Assembly (NCBI GenBank): GCA_000708835.1
Contig: DF237127.1
Location: 96,239-160,238 of the forward strand
Length of the DNA: 64,000 bases
Origin: Klebsormidium nitens
Lineage: Eukaryota; Streptophyta; Klebsormidiophyceae; Klebsormidiales; Klebsormidiaceae
Reading direction: 5' to 3'
The position numbers were made by a program, and so were the translations under genes. Every line of letters starts with the position of its first letter. The stretch's first letter is position 1. The notes under the pieces are model-generated. The model was not told the origin of the DNA and ran no database searches. It worked only from the letters and a program-made list of their open reading frames with translations. Positions 11,401 through 22,000 of this stretch are shown here, piece by piece.

Positions 11401-14400
11401 CGCGGTTGCCGCACTTTGATTTGCTGTGACAAATGCTAATCGAAGTGATCCACGACAATATGCGGGTTCGGAAGTGCATATTACACTCATCTTGAGCGGT
11501 TGCTTCCTCAGTTGAGCTTCAATGCAGTGCCATGTCGGTCGTAGAGGGTTCAAACCTTTGATCTGGCGGGCGTTTCCTTGAATGAGGAATCATTTGGAGA
11601 AACTACGAAAACTTTGCTTCCAGAGTCGAAGCCTGTGAATCTCTAATTCTATTTACAAGCAATCATCATCTCATTCTGCTGTTGCTGTTCTTGTGACCAC
11701 GTAAGTGTGAGATTCTGCAAGCAAGTTGTTTAGTAGTAAGCAAACCAACCTAGAATCGGAACGAACTCGAATCAGCGCCTTTACAGAAAGTCAAATTCAG
11801 CACGAGTCAAATAAGTCGCTAATCGCGTTCTGTAATAACCCGCAGGTTCCGCCCCTGGCGCACCTGCCGCGAGGAGGAGTCCACCATCATGACGTCAGCC
11901 GTCTTCCTCCCGACCGCCGACGCCTCGTCGCGCCTCGCGGTCGGCAGCCACGTGGGCGAGATCCGGCTCTTCGACGCGGGCAGCGGTGACGTCATCGAGA
12001 CGTACGCGGGTCACGAGGAGAACGCGGTTAATCTCCTGCAAACCGCAGTTAAGCCCGGGGGCGACGGCGCGTGGCTTCTGTCGAGTACGAGGCGAGAGGT
12101 TAAGCTGTGGGTTGCGGAGAACCTGGACATGGGCAGTGTGAAAACGTTCGAGGGATGCCGGTCGGGGAGGTTTAACACCGCGGGGACGCGGATCGTGGCG
12201 GTCGAGCAGCGGCAGTCGGGGCCGCCGCAGGTAAGGAGACCAAAGTGCACGGTCTTTTTCCGGGTCTACTTTGTCGTTCAAAAGGTCTTTTGTTGTCTTT
12301 TGCGAGGGTCCATTGCTGTTTTTCAAGGTTCTAGTGCTTGTACTTTAGGTAGGTCTGATGCTGTTTTGTCACTGGTTTTGTGCGGACCTTTAAGGGTTTA
12401 CTTTCATTTGTTCCTCATTTTTGCTTCTGAAATCAAATAGCAAGGAAGGGCGTTTGCCACTCGATAGTAAATCAGTGATAAGTATCATCCATTCAGTATC
12501 CTTTTCGGTCTGCACGTTGAATGGAGCAGCGGCACTCTTGAGTTTACTATTGCCTTACCTGAAGCCGAATACCCTCAATCCCCATACGAACTTAGTTTGA
12601 TGAAGAAACCAGACCCGCTCCGTTTCACAGGTTCGTCTGTACGACGTCAATAGCGGCAACCTCGAGTTAACGCTCACCGACTCGCATTCGAGCAACCCCC
12701 CCGGAAACGGAACTCGGTGGGGTTTGGGCGGACATTCGAACGCGTACTTCAGCCCGGACGACAGTTTGATCCTCTGGGGGGGAGTGCTTTGGGACCACCG
12801 GTTACCAAAGGGAGTTCACCGCTTCGACCAGTTTACGGACTATGGGGGAGGGGCGTTCCATCCCGCTGGGAACGAGGTACGCTTAGCTTTATTTATGATT
12901 TGTTAGGTGTTAGGGATTTGGTGGAATCACAGGGTCGAAGGATCCGGGTTTTGGCACGGATCCGCGATTTTCGACGTTTGGTTTTCTGATATTATGTTAG
13001 GCTGTCGAATCAAATCAGAGGGTCCAGGTTCCAGCTCGGTTAGCATGTTTCAGAATGCCGGGGTAAGATTTCAGAGACTTGTATTTAGGCTCCCAACATA
13101 ACATTAACATTCTTGAATGGTCCAAGTTTCCGCCTCAGCTATCGTTCTGCAGATCGACGGTTTCGATTCCTCCTTGAAATTCGGACCATTCTTTGCTGTG
13201 TGGCGCAAAGATGCAGGTTCTTGATGAGCCTTCGTTATTCCCAATTGTGTGGGGCTATGACGACACAGTTGGTTCTAAGGAGGCACACAGCAACGCAGGC
13301 GGTCTCTTTGACCTCACCTACTCATATGGTTGACGTCAGCAAGACTGTCCTGGACAGCTGAATGGCGCCTCGGTTAACAGGGTTTTGTTACGCTTCTGCT
13401 GAGGGGTTTCGGCACTTTTTCTGCTCAACGTATGATCACATTCCTTTTATGTCTCCAGCCCGTCCCGCAGGACTCAGATACTTCCCTTGACCCGTTTCTG
13501 GGTGGGACCTCTGGATGCACAAGCTCCTAAGCAGTATCCGAGGCTCCGGAAAACCCCAGCCCAAAATTGCAACAACGTTTTCTGTCACAGTCAAAAGACG
13601 ACTGAAAATGTCGTTCAAAACGCACGAGATCGTGACACTTGAATGTGGATTCAAGAAGTTGTGCCTACCACAGCTGATCATCGACAGCTGTATTCTGTTT
13701 CTTTACTTGACGCGGGTCCTGATTTCTTTCTTAATTCCGTAAAGTTTTGAGATCATCGATGGGTTACTGAGACCAATGCTGATTCCTTGGCTCTTCTAGA
13801 TGCAGGTGATTATCAACAGCGGTAGCTCCACTTAAAGCGAACCCGGAGTTGCATTCCTATCCGCGAGGATTGAGTTTATGGGTGGTTTTTTCGAACTAAG
13901 CCCGAGTGTTTCACTCTCGAACATGCAGGGGTTTTTAACAGCAAGGTGTGGGATCTACGCACCCATAAGCTGCAGTACTCGAGCGCATCTGGCACACCCG
14001 ACTGCGGTCGGGTCCTCCAGATGCGCAGATCGCGAAGCATTATTCAAAACCCCAGAATTCGACAGGCCTACAATGATGGATTCGTTTGGCTTTATATACT
14101 CCATATATCTCCGCATGAGCTCAAAAGTCACAAACTTGCTCCACTATATATTACCCCAGACGATTGGAATTGTTGTCCAAATGCAGGTGATCATCAACAG
14201 CGAGGTGTGGGATCTCCGCACCCATAAGCTGCTGCGCTCCGTCGCCTCGCTCGACAACACCACCATCTCCTTCTCCCCCACCGGTGACGTCATCTACGCA
14301 ATCCTCCGCCGGAGCTCCGACGAGTTGAACGCGGCGCTCAATCCGAAACGCCAACGTCACCCGCTCTGGGCGGCGTTTCGGACGCTGGACGCTACGGACT

Positions 14401-15338
14401 ATTCGGACATCGCGACGGTGCCGGTGGACCGGTGCGTGCTGGACCTGGCGGTCGATCCGACGGACTCGTACGTCGGCGCGGTGGCGATCGACGGCCAGGG
14501 CATCGAGAGCAATGTCAAGGTGCGTTCTCAGCAAGACAGAGTCACTTAGGATAAATATGAAGGTACAAATAAAGCCTTTGAGTCAATCAGGGCAAAGGAA
14601 AGGCAAAGGAGAGGCAAAGAAATGTTGTGACTCGAATATAAGCGAGAAGAAAAGAACAAAACGAACGTGAGAAGAAAAGAAGGTAGATGAAACCGATTTG
14701 GGTGCTCTTGGATTGAGCCTGTTACTGATGGTCGTTCCGCTCTCGGCTCAGAGATCAGGGGCGCAGCGGAACATATGGTCGAAGATCGGTTGGGTTATCT
14801 GGGTGTACGTCATCCTGATGATGACATTTTTAGACTTCCTCATCCGCAACTTTCCTTCTCTTGGCCGCTCTCTCATCCTTTTCCGTATTCTGATCTGAAG
14901 GTGTACGAAATTGGACGGCGGCGACCGGACGACGGCGACTCGGACGTCGACGTCAACGAGGAAGAAGATGACGAGAGCGAGGAGGAAGAGGAGGAGGAAG
15001 ACGAGGACGGGGGGGAGGGCGACATCTCCGAAGCGGAGGACGACGAAAACGACGGCGCCGGGGGGGTCGCCGCCCGGCTCCTGCGAGAGCTCGCGGAGGG
15101 GGGGGACGATGGGGACGATGACGTCAGCAGCAGCGGGGGGGAGGAGTCGGAAGAAGACGACGAAGTGGATGCGATGCTCGATGCAATGGAGGAAAGCGAC
15201 GAGGGGAGCGATGAGGGGGGGAGCGACGATGGGGGCGAGTATGGCAGCGAGGGGGGGGGCTCGTCGGCGGACGGGTATGATACGGACGAGGATTACGGAG
15301 AGGGGGACTTCGACGACTTGTTGCAGGGGATGCTATAA
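2472..15338 (+). CDS. DCAF1: DCAF1 (VprBP) homologue, DDB1-CUL4 substrate receptor
   Basis: Exons: 2472-2692, 3302-4817, 5386-6506, 8063-8312, 8683-8970, 9609-9932, 10459-11384, 11846-12230, 12631-12876, 14187-14519, 14901-15338. All junctions are GT-AG with matching phases, giving 2015 aa. The order follows plant DCAF1: an ARM-like N-terminal half beginning around TIGRLINLAR-type sequence; a family-typical stretch ending in HILTKLQ; a LisH motif at about residues 1238-1267 split by the exon 6/7 junction; then WD repeats. Two WDxR boxes, WDHR (about 1731) and WDLR (about 1767), are the known DDB1-contact motifs. The C-terminus is a long Asp/Glu-rich tail of about 145 aa. As a CUL4-DDB1 adaptor it selects nuclear substrates for ubiquitination. 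Residues about 200-570 are a low-complexity Gly/Glu/Lys insertion. The ATG at 2472 is the first in frame. Intron 3 contains an assembly gap, so its length is uncertain. Confidence 0.93.
3236..3290. repeat. Telomere-like degenerate repeats in DCAF1 intron 1
   Basis: Just before the exon 2 acceptor the intron carries several degenerate units resembling the plant telomere repeat CCCTAAA (CCTAAACC, CCTAACCC, CCTAAACCC). This could be a short interstitial telomere-like tract or telo-box-like sequence. It is too short and imperfect to assign a role. Confidence 0.4.
5257..5310 (+). repeat. Decayed copy of the DCAF1 exon 3 start (exon echo)
   Basis: Two blocks recur in order. CCTGTGCTAA at about 5266 and CCGGCAAAACGCA at about 5288 reappear at about 5346 and 5418, where they span the real exon 3 acceptor region and coding start. 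The upstream copy lacks about 50 bases between the blocks, including the acceptor. It is best read as a partial tandem duplication of the intron-exon boundary. This is the weakest of the echo cases. Confidence 0.5.
7081..7198 (+). pseudogene. Decayed duplicate of DCAF1 exon 4 inside intron 3
   Basis: Bases 7124-7198 match the beginning of exon 4 (8063 onward). They still read without a stop as SSDTGHAALDVLNISTLAP, against SSDTAHAALDVLSIVTLAP in the real exon. Upstream bases 7081-7123 also resemble the pyrimidine-rich intron sequence before exon 4, and a CAG acceptor-like site precedes the copy. A tandem duplication that included the splice site explains this. The duplicate lacks the rest of exon 4, so inclusion would disrupt the protein. 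Confidence 0.75.
7350..7973. other. Assembly gap (N) with duplicated 27-bp flanks
   Basis: The 624 N are bordered by an identical 27-base sequence, 7323-7349 on the left and 7974-8000 on the right. The duplication probably means two contig ends overlap and were not merged. The true sequence may then contain no gap at all. It lies in DCAF1 intron 3, so coding sequence is not affected. Confidence 0.9.
9069..9304 (+). pseudogene. Two decayed copies of the DCAF1 exon 5 3' end with donor sites
   Basis: Bases 9069-9137 and 9240-9304 repeat the last 60-70 bases of exon 5 and its donor. The first copy reads GLARDLAIVDILTKLQ then GTAAG. The second reads RDPVIAHFLIKLQ then GTAAG. The functional exon reads GLARDPAIAHILTKLQ then GTGAG. 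A one-base loss breaks the frame at the left of the first copy. Both lie in intron 5, and both keep a TTGCAG/GT boundary that could act as a cryptic donor or acceptor. Confidence 0.8.
13799..13985 (+). pseudogene. Two decayed copies of the DCAF1 exon 10 start
   Basis: The exon 10 acceptor region (ATGCAG then GTGATCATCAACAGC) recurs at about 13799-13826 as a short copy and again at about 13924-13985. The second copy still reads VFNSKVWDLRTHKLQ, against VIINSEVWDLRTHKLL in the functional exon, and so retains a WDLR box. Both sit in intron 9 upstream of the real exon. Confidence 0.78.
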
Positions 15339-16266
15339 GAGAATGTTTGAAGGGTTGTTTCCTTCAAAGTTTGGAGGGTTGATAAGCGTACGCACTTGCA
15401 AAGGTATCCCGACTCGTTCGTGACAGAGACCTTGGTGGTGTTGGTCTCCCATTTAGTCAAACCGCAGACGAAGACACGCTTAAAGCGACGGATCGCTGTG
15501 GATGTGCAGATTCCATGCAAGGCCGAACTTCGCAAGCTTCTCGAATCACGTATCCACGCTGAGTGTGCGCCAACCGCCACAGATTGATTGGTCTCATTCT
15601 CGAGTCCCTTTCAAACGACTCTGGGGCGGCCGCCATATGTTACGATGGTCCTGTATATCGCCACCGTCCCTGGCTTTCTATGGACGGTCCATGCGGTCAT
15701 CTTCATGCATGCCTATAACTCCAGACGATATAGCTCGCGGCCTGCTGGATGTTGGTCCCACAGGTTCAATCGAAAAACTAAATTTATATGCACACGACGA
15801 TGATCTTGTCTTGTATGAACAGGCTGATTTCCAAAGGTGTATCATGCTAATAATTGCTAGCGCTTTTCTTCCATGCAATATTTTGGTGATATCACATGCA
15901 TCTTTAAGGAGTTCGATCATGGCAGCTCGTGTTCGTTTAATAACTTGATGAACTCTAATTGTCATGCACTTCTTAGCATGGACTTGATGTAGTGACAGAC
16001 ATGCACATGGGTGAGGTGGAGATCCATGCGAAAGGTCTGTGCGTAGACTTTTCTAGCTATAAGGATCGGCGAAACCATTCTCTGCTTCCTTGTAAACATT
16101 GCGAGTCTGGACAGCTCCGTGAACACAGCCTAGTACTGTGGACTGAGACGGGCAGAAATTTCATGGAGGCCCATAGCATGTTTGAATGAATAAGCGGGGA
16201 AAATGTCAAAAAAACGGTGTGTTGGTCAGTCTGTAACCATCAAAGATTGCAACTGCGATCGCTCAC
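15339..16266. other. Convergent intergenic region, DCAF1 / LPA2
   Basis: This lies between the 3' ends of a plus-strand and a minus-strand gene. It must hold both 3' untranslated regions and polyadenylation sites. The frames at 15396-15587 and 15502-15948 show no domain or splice context, and I see no RNA gene or repeat. Confidence 0.55.
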
Positions 16267-17852
16267 TTAGCTGTTGGGCTTGGCCCCACCGAGGTACTTG
16301 TACACCCCGTATAAACTTGAACCCAACAAGAAAACGCCGATTGTAGGAGAGAAGCTAGGGTATACATACTTGAGAACAAGGTCGTCTATATCCTCAGGGA
16401 AGAAGCCTGTCAACAGAAAGAACGGGAACATGTCAGAAAAGGTCTCACAATCTGCTGCTGGAAGGTTTGCAAAAGGTTTTTCGGACTAGCTGCCAAAGGA
16501 TACATGGTACGTGAAAATTAGAATTTCAAAGCACTCCGGTATGCCACAGACCATGATAAAACTATGGCGAACTTCTTTGTGAGTCCTTGATCGCTCAGCA
16601 TGATTCAAACTTTCGGGTACCAGATCAGTGCTATAAGGTCGTTCAAGAGCCTGCGCCAGCCTTTCTTGGGGCTAGTAAGAACACTCTGAGCGGTGGTTAT
16701 CGAGGGCACACGACCAGCAAAGGAGCAGTGCTCCCTTTCTCAAAGGAGAGAAAAAAGCGAAAGAAGCACAGTCTACAGACAGGTTTAGAAAGGACAGTAT
16801 TGGGCATTTCGGAAGCTCACCTGACGCCGCGAGGGCAATCCCCATTGCAATGATGATTCCGAAGAGGATCGCAAGGCTGACGACGTAGTACTGCTCATAA
16901 ACCTGCTCTTGACTTGGCTCCGTACTCGAAGGAGCAATCACCGGTCTTTCCGGGGCGGGCCTCCGGACAGTGGTCGCTTTCCCTCCTAGTTAAGGAGATG
17001 GATAAGGCAATTAATAAAGATTGTTTTTGCGTAACATTCCTGCTTTTCCTTCGCCTCTGGCTGTTTGTTGCACCTTGTGAGTACAAGTATTCTGTATGAG
17101 GCTCCCCAAGTTCCAGACTGAATGTGAAATGCTTAGTCAAGGACACGCTGAAAGTGTGATTTGCAACGGCCAGTTCCCCCCCCTCCTTATTTGTTGCCAC
17201 TATGTCTTTTTGGCCGACTACTCCATGCTCCTTGGTTTGCGCTTCACTCCGCTTTGGGGGTGAACTTGTGCTAAGAGTGGGCTTGACATTACGACGCGTC
17301 GTTCTGATTGTTGGCATCCTTCTCATGTCAGTTGGGGCATGGTAGTAACAGCAACAAGTTTTCTCTCAACAAGGCCTTGCTCAGGGCCCCTTAACTAGGT
17401 TTGGTTTATGGCGATTTCTTCTCACATGATGAGCAGGAAAAGCAGCGTCCTCCTTCTTGACAAGGAGAAGAGGCACGTTGCTCACCTTTCTTTCCGCTTC
17501 CTTTGCTCCCAAAGCCAAGCTGCTCAAGCTGCTCCAGTTGCGAGCTGCCCTTGGTCGGCTTCTCCCCAACCTCGTTGTCCACTTCTGCCATGCACTTCAC
17601 AACTCGTCTCTGGCCCTTGCCGCCTCGTCTTTCAAGGTATGCGGGCCTTTCTCTTAACGCCTTCGTACCCCCTGAAAGGCCTCTGTGTTTTTGCAACTCA
17701 CACCAATGCAACATAACTCTCCCATAACCTCCTTTCTGCAAGCTTCCTACACAATGCTGCTCAGACCTCTGCTTGCCAACTTCTCCAATTTCAGCACGCT
17801 GCAGACCAGGATGGAACAAGCCCAAACGCGCAACAACCTGAGATGCCGCCAT
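16267..17852 (-). CDS. LPA2: LPA2-like plastid photosystem II assembly protein
   Basis: Exons on the minus strand: 17852-17486, 16985-16821, 16406-16267. Phases match and the product is 223 aa. Residues 1 to about 90 are Arg/Ser/Gly-rich with few acidic residues and a VVKCMAE segment, like a chloroplast transit peptide. Next come a GFGSKGSGKK stretch, a RRPAPERPVI block, a transmembrane helix (YYVVSLAILFGIIIAMGIAL), the linker AASGFFPEDIDDLVLKYVYPSFSP, a second helix and a GVYKYL tail. This order and these blocks match my memory of plant LOW PSII ACCUMULATION 2, a thylakoid membrane protein needed for efficient PSII (CP43) assembly. The ATG sits in a good ACCATGG context. It faces away from the Agenet-GATA-WW gene. 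I compared from memory only, so the name is likely rather than proven. Confidence 0.8.
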
Positions 17853-19030
17853 GGTTTTAAATGGTCGGTTCTAATCAAATGATTACACCACCACACCCTT
17901 CTTCACACTTTCAAGTATGGAGATGTGGAAGAAGCGCTTTCTGTGAATGCTAGTTCCGTTGCACAGCCTGCTCAATTGACTGACCCGTTGCGGCTGGACT
18001 TCAGCAGTTTCGGGGCAGGCTTCCCGGTTGCGTTGGATAGATAGGGTGTATTTAGGGTCTAAATCTAGTCTGTGTATAGGCTATTTAGTCTAAGTTTTAG
18101 CTTTTGCTTTGACGTCATTTAAAACCAAGGTGAACACCGAGCCGTAGATTCGCTGCTCAGGGCCCATCTGACGCGCCGATTTTTGCCACGTATCAATATT
18201 GGTCTCATCTATGACGTCAATTGGTCTGGTAATGCAACTAAACTTAGTCTAAATTTAGCGTAAGTTTAGACTAAATACACCCTATCTATCGAACACAACC
18301 GGGAAGCCTGCCCCGAAACTGCTGTTCCGAATGCTGATTCAAATTCAATGCCGAATGGCGCCCTGAAATTGCTAAAATGCTTGCCTTCTTGAGGCTGGAT
18401 TCCAATTTCAGACTGGACCAGGAATCGATCCGCCACGGAAGACCGGAACACGCCTCTAATCCACCTTCTCGATCTGAACGGAATGATTGTGACCGGAATC
18501 TGGACGGGAGGCGGATCATGCATGGAACTGCTGGCACTGCATTGCCATGAAAGTTTTGAGGTTTTGTGAGAAAATGGTGAGAAAGTGGTGCATAAAGGTT
18601 GAATCCTGGAAGGGGAAAAGGCGCCTTGCTTCGAGACAAGCGGTTAGAAAGGCTGTGTAACTTTGAAAGCCTTCTTCAATGCCATTTTTGTCCCTCCTAG
18701 ATGGGAGAGCGGATGTTTTAGCTGGAAGACCCTTTTGTCTGGATTCTATGAGATTCTTGAAGCAAGAGGAGCTCAGCAATGTGCCCGTTGTGCAAACACC
18801 CCTGTCAACCTTCCAAGCCAAGTCCTTACGTCTTCTCTGCCTTGCTTACACTGAACAGGTATAGCAGCTGTTGTAAAACTGTTAGAACTTGGATTCAATC
18901 CAAGCCAGCAAGCAAATCTGATTGCCCCAGCAAAGGTAGGCTGCGCTTACTTGGAGCTGACTCAGATAGGTACATTCAAGGCACTCCATGACATCAGCGC
19001 GCCTCAGCTGAAACCCCGCCCGGCGCAATC
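17853..19030. other. Divergent promoter spacer with a MITE-like element
   Basis: The 1.2-kb spacer separates the starts of the LPA2-like gene (minus) and the Agenet-GATA-WW gene (plus), so both promoters should lie here. The MITE-like element at 18002-18324 occupies its middle and contributes two TGACGTCA palindromes. The open frames at 18516-18864 on both strands show no recognisable domain. Confidence 0.6.
18002..18324. mobile_element. MITE-like element, 323 bp, about 53-bp inverted repeats
   Basis: The left end (starting CAGCAGTTTCGGGGCAGG) is repeated as its reverse complement at the right end over about 53 bases with only two mismatches. The subterminal parts (TTTAGTCTAA-like, AT-rich) also pair imperfectly. 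There is no coding capacity. Direct repeats at the insertion point are unclear (TT or TTC at most). The high arm identity implies a recent insertion. The interior contains TGACGTCA at 18110 and 18212. Confidence 0.75.
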
Positions 19031-22000
19031 ATGGCGGTCGGAGGCGCTGGGGCAACTAGAGAGGAGTGGCGGAAGCGTGCGGTGACGCACCTGAGTGTTC
19101 CTGACAGCTTCCCTGCGGGAGAGGAGCTCTTTGTTCCGCAGCCCTTTGAGAAGGGCGCTGTCATTGAGACGCGATCCTTTCAGACGGGGTTCCGGGGGGC
19201 TTGGTTCCTCAGTGAGGTGAGGGGGGGGCTGGGAGGTCGAAGGGTATGTTTGAAGGTCGGAACAGGGTCAAGTCCTTAGTTTGTTCTAGTTCCCTAGTTC
19301 TAGTTCTCAGAGCATATTACCGTGAATGTGGGTACGTCTTTGATGCGCAGTGAACTTGTATTGTGAATGCGGCAAGTTCCCTGCATCTGATTTGTAAGTT
19401 GTCTGGTTGGGGATCTGGTTGTCGTTCCGGTCGGAGTATTGACTGGCTTCTACTCTTCAATTTCTGACTTTAAGAATTTGGTGTGACAAATACTCGCAAG
19501 ATTGAGCTCTTGAGTGGCCACATTTGTGAATAATAAGGTATACAAGCGTCTGGTGTTCATATGGCAATTTGCAATTTGCCAAGAGGTAAATCACAGATTC
19601 TTCTGAGATTTGGAGCGTGCCTGTTGGATGAAGTAACTACAACAATGTTACTTACAACCATACACTTTTGGATCGTGCTCAAAGGATGGCTAGAAGGGGC
19701 ACAAGTGCGAGTCAATCTGCCCAACATTCAACACTTCATTTGATTGATAGCGCCAGTAGCAATCGCCGTTAATCACCAATAATCCATTAATACGTTAATC
19801 CGTTAATTCTTGATCGTCTGTGGCTGCATGGATCATGGCCTGCTATTGTGGAAGACTAGGTCTAAATGAAGCTGAAAGCCACAGGTATGAAGGAAGACCT
19901 TTTGCTGTGCGAGTGTGGAGAAGCAGACACTTGTGCCTTGACGTCGGCGACAAAACATTTCAACACATTCAGGGACATATCTAGGTAACTCCCATATCAA
20001 ACTAGTCATTCCTCTTAGATTCGGATTTTCAATTACTGACACTCAACGCCCAAACCCATCAATTTACGCGCTCCATGGTGAACCCTCCATTACCCCCAAA
20101 CAACCCCCACTCATCTCTCGGGCGCCTTGTTTAGAAAGTTTCCACGTGATAGAACTAGAGTTACCGGGTATCAAAGGTCCTACATTTGGCCTGCAGGTCG
20201 TCGCCTTCCACACCGACCGAAGTATGCCGACACAGCAGGTCACAATCAGGAATTTGTCCTACCCAGACGATAGTAAGTTCTTCCTTCATCCTCATTCCCT
20301 CATGCTTCCCTTCTTTATTTTACGTTTCTTCATCTCTGTATTTGTGCCTCTTCTCTAGCAGGGAGGCGGTGCCTTCGTATCAAATGCACGTTTATTTATG
20401 CCAGTGCTAGAGAGGCGGTGCTGTCGTATCCAAATGCACGTTTGTTCATTTTAAGCATTCAAATCAAGCCCGTCTAAGATAGTGCATTGGCAACCACTGA
20501 GTCGACACATGTGCTGCATTGCAGAGCCGTCCAAAATGTGCCTGTACCAAGTCGACCCGAACGACAGAGGCTCGCGCTACCTCATGGTGCGACCAATTCC
20601 ACCCCGGAACATCCCTTTTGGCGAGGACGCACCGAATCCGGGGCAGACAGATCAGCCCGTCTTCAAGCACGAGCGCCAGTAAGCTGGATGGCTGTACTTC
20701 GCAGAAAAGGCACCACCATTAAGAAGGACACAGGAGGGCTCGGGTTCAGGAAAGGTGATGCAGAAAGGCGAAAGGGTGCAGAATCTCGCGGGTTTGAATG
20801 GCGGCTTGCTTTATTCATCGAAGTAGAGTTGCCGTACTGTGTTACCCCACGAGTAGTACTGACGAAATAATCTCTCCAGGCATGATGGTCGAAAAAGCCT
20901 CGATATTACGTGGTGGCTTGCCTGTTCGGTAGACCCGTACTACTCGTACTGCTCGTCGGTTAGGCATAAATGAGTGAAGACGGAAGGTGCTTCCATTGAC
21001 AAGCCGGCAATACTTGAAGTACTTTGTGGTGTATTTCCACACCGTTTTCAAGCACCAGTATGTGCCCAATGAAAAGACCCGGAACAACGAACAGGACGGT
21101 CCGATGCTTTAGCCTCGGCGCGCAGCAGAACCAACCTCGTGCGACATGTTGCGTCCGATTGCCTAATATCCAAGTTCCGGCGAGGTCGTCCGGTTCCTTA
21201 TCAAGACAACGGATCTCCAGAAGTGAGATCTTCCGAAACTTAGGCGATGAATGATGCTACCGTCCGACTTCGTCCAGGTATGCCAAGGGTGATAAGGTCG
21301 ACGCTTATGTCTTGGAGTGCTGGTGGAGCGGCACCGTCCGGGCGATCAGCGGAAAGCGCGCACGGGTAAGCCAGCCTTTTCTTGAACTGAGCCCAGTTTT
21401 GGCACAGGGATAATCATTAGTCACAACATGTAGTTTCAACTCGAGGCCTTCGTCAGAAATAGGTTCTCGTTCATCCGACCAACTAGTGGCACCTGCAAAA
21501 CAGGACTTTGTTTCACATTTGGAATCTGGTTGACCATGTGCTAGGTTAGGAGGTCGACATCCTGTCTGAAGAAGCGTTGTTGTACTACGGCGTTCCCATA
21601 TCAAAACCGCTCGAGAGCGGTAATATCAGCGACAGCCCCCTTGTGGTTCGTTCCCCGGCTCAGCTTCTTTATCTTCTGACCGCTTGAGACTGAAAAGGTG
21701 CAAAAACAGCGAGAACACAAATCGACCCTTTCTAGCTCTCTGTTATCACTTCCCTCAATGCGTTATTTTGCAGGTTGAGTGGCGCCCCGAGCCGTTCGGA
21801 GAGGGGGGCACGGGCTGGGTCCCCTTCAGAAACCTGCGNNNNNNNNNNNNNNNNNNNNNNNNNNNNNNNNNNNNNNNNNNNNNNNNNNNNNNNNNNNNNN
21901 NNNNNNNNNNNNNNNNNNNNNNNNNNNNNNNNNNNNNNNNNNNNNNNNNNNNNNNNNNNNNNNNNNNNNNNNNNNNNNNNNNNNNNNNNNNNNNNNNNNN

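Noticed and set aside
17408-17882. Plus-strand frames opposite the LPA2-like exon 1
   Set aside because: They are the antisense of an exon supported by family sequence and phase. No splice partners.
20880-20928. Possible extra exon of the Agenet gene (acceptor CTCCAG, frame HDGRKSLDITWWLACS)
   Set aside because: Its donor is poor, and skipping it lets exon 3 (phase 2) join exon 4 directly to give a canonical Agenet sequence.
21024-21060. Possible echo of Agenet gene exon 3 end (TTTTCAAGCACCAGTA)
   Set aside because: Only about 16-20 matching bases. Not enough to claim a duplication.
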